Positions 7,156 to 10,634 of a DNA stretch of 10,634 bases are shown here, in pieces. Source of the DNA: Methanoculleus sp. UBA77 (GTDB taxonomy: Archaea; Halobacteriota; Methanomicrobia; Methanomicrobiales; Methanoculleaceae). Numbering within the stretch: the first letter of the stretch is position 1; the number at the start of each line of letters is the position of its first letter. The notes below the pieces were generated by a model. The model saw only the letters and a program-made list of their open reading frames with translations, did no database searches and was not told where the DNA came from. The stretch covers positions 401 to 11,034 of the forward strand of contig DALN01000056.1 of assembly GCA_002499455.1 (NCBI GenBank), in the 5' to 3' direction. Position numbers and translations under genes: made by a program.

Positions 7156-7572
7156 ATGATCAGCGTAACAAGAGACGATTTTGATCTGAACGCCGAGCTT
7201 GACCGGGTAAGAAGGCCTGATATGGGCGGCCTGGTCACCTTCCTCGGCGTCGTCAGGAACGACGGCGGCCTTGAGGCTATGGAGCTCGAGGCCTACGAGG
7301 AGGTTGCAGTGAAGGAACTCGAGACGATCCGGGACGAAGCATTTAGCAGGTTCCCGATCGGGGCCGTGACGGTCATCCACCGGATAGGACGGCTCCGGGT
7401 AGGAGAGAATATCCTTCTCATCATCGTCGGCGCCGGGCACCGGAAAGAGGCGTTCGATGCCTGCGAGTATATCCTCGAACGGATCAAGCAGAGCGTGCCG
7501 ATCTGGAAGAAGGAGATCGGGAAAGACGGCGAGCGCTGGGTGCCGGGCGAGTCGTCCGGAGGCGATGCATGA
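7156..7572 (+). CDS. moaE: Molybdopterin synthase catalytic subunit MoaE
   Basis: The 138-residue length is normal for MoaE. Family motifs are intact: GGLVTFLGVVR (24-34), ELEAYEEVA (43-51), HRIGRLRVGE (75-84), HRKEAFDACEYILERIK (95-111) and PIWKKE (115-120). K111 and K118 correspond by spacing to the two active-site lysines of the family (the KxxxPxWKxE pattern). MoaE converts precursor Z (cPMP) to molybdopterin using sulfur from the thiocarboxylated MoaD tail, and the MoaD partner is immediately upstream. GGAGG at 7143-7147 lies eight bases before ATG 7156. The stop overlaps the ycaO ATG by 4 nt (ATGA), implying translational coupling. A methanogen needs the product for the molybdenum/tungsten formylmethanofuran dehydrogenase. 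Confidence 0.93.
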   Translation: MISVTRDDFDLNAELDRVRRPDMGGLVTFLGVVRNDGGLEAMELEAYEEVAVKELETIRDEAFSRFPIGAVTVIHRIGRLRVGENILLIIVGAGHRKEAFDACEYILERIKQSVPIWKKEIGKDGERWVPGESSGGDA

Positions 7573-8783
7573 TCCGGCTGCAGTCCTGCCGTAAAGCCTA
7601 CGCGAAGGAGACCCAGCGCACGGTTCCCCCTGAAGAGACGCTGGAGCGGGCCCGGGCAAAGCTCCCGACCGCGGGGATCACCCGGATCGCCGATATCACC
7701 AGCCTCGACCGGATCGGGATCCCGGTCTTCTCGAGCATCCGCCCGACCGCGGAGGCGGGAGCGATATCGGTCTACAACGGCAAGGGCGCCACCCCGATCG
7801 AGGCGGAAGTCTCGGCGATGATGGAGGGGATCGAGCGATACTCGGGCGAGATGGACGGCCGGGAGATCGTCACCGGCCGGTACAGCGAGATCTCGGCCGA
7901 TAGGAACGCCATCGACCCGGCGGACCTGATCCTCCCCGAGAGGGTCCCGGCTGATCTGGTGGTCCCGTGGGTCGCTGGGTACGACATCGTGCAGGACGAA
8001 GAGGTGCTCGTCCCCGCCCACGCGGTCTTCCACCCCCTCCCGGTGACCTGCGGCCGCCTCTTCCGGACAAACACCAACGGGCTTGCTTCTGGGAACACGA
8101 TCGAGGAGGCGACGTTCCACGCCCTGATGGAGGTGGTCGAGCGCGATGCCTGGTCGCTTGTCGAGGTGACGAAAAAGACCGGACCGCGGATCGAAGGAGT
8201 CACGGACGGGCTTGCGGCCGACCTGCTCGCGAAGTTCGCGGCCGCCGGCGTCGAGATCACGCTCCGGGATATCACGAGCGACACCGGGATCCCGACGGTG
8301 GCAGCGGTCGCCGACGATGTGGTGCTCAAAGACCCTGCGCTCCTCACCATAGGGATGGGCTCGCATACGAGCGCCCGGATCGCCGTCCTCCGTGCGCTCA
8401 CCGAGGTCGCCCAGAGCAGGCTGACCCAGATCCACGGCGCCCGGGAGGATACCGATACGGCGGACGTCCGGCGGATGATCGGCTACGAGCGGACGAAGCG
8501 GCTGAACCGGCACTGGTTCGCGGAGAACGGTTCGGTCGAGTTTGCGGCCATGCCGTCTTTTGACAGCGACGACTTCCTGACCGACATCGGGTATGTCACC
8601 GGCCGGCTCGCGGAGGCCGGGCTCTCGCGGGTGATCGTGGTCGACCTCACCCGGCCGGAGATCGGCATCCCGGTCGTCCGGGTGATCGTGCCCGGCCTCG
8701 AGATGTACGCGATGGACCAGGACCGGATGGGAAGGAGGTGCCGTGACGCCCGGAATCGTCGTCTTCCTCGGTCCCAGCTGTGA
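7569..8783 (+). CDS. ycaO: YcaO cyclodehydratase-family protein, methanogenesis marker 1 (McrA thioglycine synthesis)
   Basis: The 404-residue protein shows the YcaO ATP-binding signature: SAMMEGIERYS (82-92, with E86, E89 and R90), ALMEVVERDA (185-194, with E188 and E191) and ALTEVAQSR (276-284, with E279 and Q282). It resembles the methanogenesis marker 1 group, which phosphorylates a backbone amide with ATP and replaces the oxygen by sulfur in methyl-coenzyme M reductase subunit McrA. The immediately following tfuA gene strongly supports thioamidation rather than azoline formation. GGAGG at 7558-7562 is six bases before ATG 7569, which overlaps the moaE stop. The final 13 codons (about 41 bp) overlap tfuA in another frame, giving the basic tail CRDARNRRLPRSQL. 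The substrate McrA is not encoded in the window and so acts in trans. Confidence 0.92.
   Translation: MIRLQSCRKAYAKETQRTVPPEETLERARAKLPTAGITRIADITSLDRIGIPVFSSIRPTAEAGAISVYNGKGATPIEAEVSAMMEGIERYSGEMDGREIVTGRYSEISADRNAIDPADLILPERVPADLVVPWVAGYDIVQDEEVLVPAHAVFHPLPVTCGRLFRTNTNGLASGNTIEEATFHALMEVVERDAWSLVEVTKKTGPRIEGVTDGLAADLLAKFAAAGVEITLRDITSDTGIPTVAAVADDVVLKDPALLTIGMGSHTSARIAVLRALTEVAQSRLTQIHGAREDTDTADVRRMIGYERTKRLNRHWFAENGSVEFAAMPSFDSDDFLTDIGYVTGRLAEAGLSRVIVVDLTRPEIGIPVVRVIVPGLEMYAMDQDRMGRRCRDARNRRLPRSQL
8734..8738 (+). promoter_or_regulatory. Ribosome binding site for tfuA inside ycaO
   Basis: GGAGG, part of a full GGAGGTG match at 8734-8740, lies four bases before GTG 8743 and fixes the tfuA start within the ycaO coding region. 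No ATG is available nearby in this frame. The alternative GTG at 8738-8740 runs into TGA within three codons. Confidence 0.7.
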
Positions 8784-9399
8784 TCTTGCCTCCGCCCGGG
8801 CGATCCTCGATGCCGAGTACCGCCCCCCGGCAAAGCGGGGCGATATAGCGGATGCCGCACGAACCGGGGCCCGGATCATCGGGCTCATCGACGGTGTCTT
8901 CTTCCAGGACTGCGCCGTCGCCCACCGGGAGGTCCTCGCCGCGCTCCGGGCCGGTGTGCGGGTCGTCGGCGCCTCCAGCATGGGGGCTCTCCGGGCCGCG
9001 GAGCTTGACAGCCTCGGGATGGAGGGCGTCGGGGAGGTTTACCGGGCCTACCGGGAAGGGAGGCTCGTCGCCGACGACGAGGTGGCGCTCATCTTCGATC
9101 CCGAGACCTTCGTCCCGCTCTCCGAGCCGCTCGTGAACATCCGGGCGACCCTGCAGGAGGCGCTCGCGCGCGGAGTGGTCGGGGCCGATACGGCACGGGG
9201 CATCCTCGCTGCGGCACAGGGCCTCTATTTTCCTGAGCGGACCTACGATGCGATCGTCGAGGCCGCGGAAGGGACGGTGCCCCCCGAAGAGCTTGCCCGC
9301 TTTCTCGCGTTCGCCGGGGAGCATGCCGTCGACCGGAAGCGCGAGGATGCGCTGTCGGCACTCAGGTACATCCGCGACCTCGCCGACGGCCTGCCGTGA
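8743..9399 (+). CDS. tfuA: TfuA-like protein, partner of YcaO in McrA thioamidation
   Basis: The 218-residue product has the TfuA-family pattern: FLGPSC near the N-terminus (8-13), PPAKRGDI (28-35), GASSMGALRAAEL (76-88) and VADDEVALIF (109-118). Published work on a methanogen TfuA (Nature Chemical Biology, as I recall) showed that it hydrolyses thiocarboxylated ThiS to release sulfide, helps YcaO bind its substrate, and uses a Ser-Lys catalytic pair. Here K31 and one of S12, S78 or S79 are the likely candidates, but I cannot assign them without an alignment. The GTG start overlaps ycaO by 41 bp with a strong Shine-Dalgarno sequence, so the pair is translationally coupled. It is the last gene of the cluster and is followed two bases later by a perfect palindrome. 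Confidence 0.92.
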   Translation: MTPGIVVFLGPSCDLASARAILDAEYRPPAKRGDIADAARTGARIIGLIDGVFFQDCAVAHREVLAALRAGVRVVGASSMGALRAAELDSLGMEGVGEVYRAYREGRLVADDEVALIFDPETFVPLSEPLVNIRATLQEALARGVVGADTARGILAAAQGLYFPERTYDAIVEAAEGTVPPEELARFLAFAGEHAVDRKREDALSALRYIRDLADGLP

Positions 9400-9400
9400 G

Positions 9401-9422
9401 CGTTGAACCGGCCGGTTCAACG
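9401..9422. repeat. Perfect 22-bp palindrome directly after tfuA
   Basis: The half-site is CGTTGAACCGG and the second half is its exact reverse complement, beginning one base after the tfuA TGA (9397-9399). As RNA it could fold into a nine-pair stem with a GGCC loop. There is no following T-run, so it is not a standard intrinsic terminator. It could be a 3' stability hairpin, a regulator binding site or an insertion target. Confidence 0.75.
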
Positions 9423-9660
9423 ATCCCACTGCAGTCGTCGTAGCAATATATCTCCGGCCGGATTGAGTTCTCTGTAGCGGTGCGGAGTCATTCCCACCGC
9501 AGGGGCAGCGCAATACCCGGAACCGGAGCGGCTCTCCCTGCCCGCCGCACACCCGGCACCTGCGGCGGACCCCGGGAAGCGTCCTCCGGCCGGACCACAC
9601 AGGCATGTACTCAGGCGGCTGCCCGTATACCTGGTGCGGAGAGCGGCAACCCCGCCCCGC
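9423..9660 (-). pseudogene. Decayed zinc-ribbon protein, possibly TnpB C-terminus (IS200/IS605 type)
   Basis: On the minus strand one frame gives TLPGVRRRCRVCGGQGE followed by RFRVLRCPCGGNDS, a CxxC...C(x)C zinc-ribbon-like pattern. The frame then loses sense, and a second frame continues with HRYRELNPAGDILLRRLQWD. Together these look like the end of an OrfB/TnpB transposase, where a four-Cys ribbon is followed by a D-x-NAA-x-NIL segment. The frame break between the halves and one residue missing from the second Cys pair (CPCG instead of CPxCG) point to decay. No RuvC-like catalytic part is readable upstream. The match is by eye only; another zinc-ribbon family is possible. Confidence 0.4.
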
Positions 9661-9731
9661 CCGGGGTGCCGGCGGGGAGAACATTGAGTGGCTCTCCTAC
9701 AACCCACCAATCCCGCCCACCAGAATGATCT

Positions 9732-9756
9732 CCCCGGGAACGGCACACTCCCGGGG
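9732..9756. repeat. 8-bp inverted repeat (hairpin)
   Basis: CCCCGGGA (9732-9739) pairs perfectly with TCCCGGGG (9749-9756) around a 9-nt loop. It lies 16 bases beyond the stop of the minus-strand DUF2892-like pseudogene, so it may be a relic transcription-end hairpin for that gene. No U-tract follows. Confidence 0.4.
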
Positions 9757-9772
9757 TTGTTCTCCTCGACCG

Positions 9773-10240
9773 TTACCCGGCCCGTTCTTCTGCTGCATGG
9801 AGGGCTGTCTCCGCACGTTCTGCCGGCGAACCCCTGTCTTCCAGGCGGATGCCATGAAAGTCATCGCGTAGCAGTCTGGGGGCGTACTTCTCCCGGTCGA
9901 TCTCTCTCCTCGTACGGAACCCCGGCCGCCGGAAGACCTCAAAGCGGCGGGCACCATCCCTGCGCGACATACTGGAGCAGGAACGGCAAAACGAGGGCCG
10001 GCGGGATGAGCCAGCGCCGGTCGCGGAAGATCCCGAGCGCGATCCCTGTCATTCCGGGAAGGGCCGCGTTCGCCTCCAGCGCCCGTTCAACATCCCATTC
10101 GCGATCCAGGTCATGGATGCGTCCGGTGATCTCGTCGTCGTTCTGTGCCGCAAGATAGCGGAGACGTGCCCGGAAATCTTCCGGTCCATCAGGGCGTTGA
10201 TATGGTGCGGCGTGTGCTCCGTTACCCTGTCGGAGCCCAT
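9773..10240 (-). pseudogene. DUF2892/YgaP-like membrane protein gene broken by two frameshifts
   Basis: The start is well defined: ATG 10240-10238 with AGGAG (10248-10252) seven bases upstream. It reads MGSDRVTEHTPHHINALMDR and then loses sense. A second frame takes over near 10175 and encodes RARLRYLAAQNDDEITGRIH, DREWDVERALEANAAL and a hydrophobic segment ending LLQYVAQGWCPPL, then a stop. The original frame then continues as EVFRRPGFRTRREIDREKYA to TGA at 9773-9775. The three pieces in order match the layout I know for small DUF2892-type proteins: an amphipathic N-terminus, an E-x-N-A membrane region, QGWCPP, then LRRLGFRT..EIDxEKYALKALRGDF. The shifts behave as a one-base deletion near AAGATTTCC and a one-base insertion at CTTTGAGG, which compensate each other. 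An intact product would be about 155 residues. Sequencing error at two sites is less likely than decay. Confidence 0.65.
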
Positions 10241-10365
10241 CCCCCAACTCCTGCGACCCCGAACAGACCCGGGGAGTAAGAAGATTGGGGTCTGGCTCAA
10301 GAGTTGGGCCGAAGAGCAGGTGGCGGGCATGGTGTGCCGTCACAGTACTTCGCTAAAATATTTGA

Positions 10366-10383
10366 GACCGCTCCCCGGCGGTC
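10366..10383. repeat. Hairpin inside the MITE-like element (left part)
   Basis: GACCGC (10366-10371) pairs with GCGGTC (10378-10383) around a six-base loop. Flanking TTT and AAA could lengthen the stem past a two-base bulge. It lies just inside the left terminal repeat. Confidence 0.45.
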
Positions 10384-10398
10384 AAACCATCAACTTCC

Positions 10399-10480
10399 CT
10401 TCGCGGCTTCGCGTTCTTCGCGTGAGGCCCTCTGATCGTCTAATACTGAAAACTCACGCGAAGTCGCGAAGAACGCGAAG
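10399..10480. repeat. Long imperfect palindrome of CTTCGCG units inside the MITE-like element
   Basis: A 28-base arm at 10399-10426 contains three CTTCGCG units and ends CTTCGCGTGAG. A second 28-base arm at 10453-10480 is its imperfect reverse complement: the outer 7 and inner 11 bases match exactly, and the middle differs by the order of the 2- and 3-base spacers. The arms are separated by 26 bases. The second arm is itself enclosed by ATACTGAA (10443-10450) and TTCAGTAT (10481-10488). The arrangement suggests a REP-like or nested palindromic unit. Confidence 0.65.
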
Positions 10481-10634
10481 TTCAGTATCCGGATGCTGTA
10501 ATCTTACCTTCCTACCTTCCGGACTCGATATTTGACCCTTAGGTCCACCCCACTGTACGTCTTCGTTGCGACCGCGCCATGCCATGCCGGGTGCCAGAAT
10601 TAGCGAAGTACTGCGTCAGGCGCCGGCACCGGAC

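Larger units (their letters stand above)
10343..10613. mobile_element. MITE-like element with 14-bp terminal inverted repeats and 5-bp target duplication
   Basis: The left end CAGTACTTCGCTAA (10343-10356) is the exact inverse of the right end TTAGCGAAGTACTG (10600-10613). Immediately outside both ends lies the direct repeat CGTCA (10338-10342 and 10614-10618), as expected of a 5-bp target-site duplication. The element is 271 bp, has no credible coding frame and carries internal hairpins, so it fits a non-autonomous miniature element moved in trans by a transposase encoded elsewhere. The parent IS family is not identified. It lies about 100 bp upstream of the DUF2892-like pseudogene. Confidence 0.72.

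Noticed and set aside
7293..8981. 562-residue minus-strand open frame opposite moaE/ycaO/tfuA
   Set aside because: It is an antisense shadow with low-complexity charged sequence, while the plus strand encodes recognisable families with ribosome sites.
9401..9430. GGTTCAA near the palindrome as a tRNA T-arm
   Set aside because: No acceptor, D-arm or anticodon stem can be assembled around it; the motif is explained by the palindrome.
8647..9684. Long minus-strand ORF spanning tfuA antisense and the zinc-ribbon segment
   Set aside because: Only the part beyond tfuA (about 9423-9660) looks protein-like; the rest is tfuA antisense, so it is not one gene.
9939..10343. 134-residue minus-strand ORF taken as an intact gene from its own ATG
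   Set aside because: Its first roughly 55 residues are not protein-like. The true start with a ribosome site is ATG 10240 in another frame, so it is the middle part of a frameshifted gene.
10399..10480. CTTCGCG repeats as a CRISPR array
   Set aside because: Units are only 7 bases with 2-3-base gaps and opposing orientation; there are no spacers of CRISPR length and no cas genes.
10113..10535. 140-residue plus-strand ORF across the pseudogene and MITE-like element
   Set aside because: It crosses an element boundary and a minus-strand gene and has no coding character.

Overview
The window is high-GC, densely packed DNA, most likely from a methanogenic archaeon of the Methanomicrobiales (Methanoculleus-like). 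The main reasons are a methanogenesis-marker-1 YcaO gene next to tfuA (the pair that installs thioglycine in methyl-coenzyme M reductase), a sensor kinase with the HDTLNQ-type H-box common in methanogens, an ABC-2 permease paired with a NEW3-domain surface protein, and a TATA-type promoter. The genus is inferred, not proven.

Layout: (1) 1-1576 (+): the 3' end of an ABC-2-type permease gene overlaps by 4 nt a signal-peptide/NEW3/C-terminal-anchor protein. (2) 1599-4391 (-): a 930-residue REC-PAS-PAS-GAF-PAS-HATPase sensor kinase, convergent with the NEW3 gene. (3) 4586-5293 (+): a DUF4935-like PIN-domain protein, divergent from the kinase and with no antitoxin-like partner. (4) 5301-6239 (-): a FemAB/BioF2-like acyltransferase whose real N-terminus lies upstream of the first ATG, in frame but without ATG/GTG/TTG, below a clear TATA box. 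(5) 6589-9399 (+): a tight cluster of a small frame-disrupted Cys-rich ORF, MoaD-like sulfur carrier, MoaE, YcaO and TfuA, closed by a perfect 22-bp palindrome. (6) 9423-10634: a decayed accessory region. It holds a probable TnpB-type zinc-ribbon remnant, a DUF2892-like membrane-protein gene broken by two compensating frameshifts, and a 271-bp MITE-like element with perfect 14-bp terminal inverted repeats, 5-bp target duplications and internal hairpins.

How the genes work together: the clearest functional unit is moaD-moaE-ycaO-tfuA. MoaD/MoaE belong to molybdopterin synthase. YcaO-TfuA perform ATP-dependent backbone thioamidation of McrA, and TfuA proteins are known to release sulfide from a ThiS-type thiocarboxylated carrier. 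The chain of translationally coupled genes suggests that the MoaD-like protein may be shared as sulfur donor by both pathways. The other genes (surface protein/ABC export, sensor kinase, PIN nuclease, acyltransferase) look like independent units.
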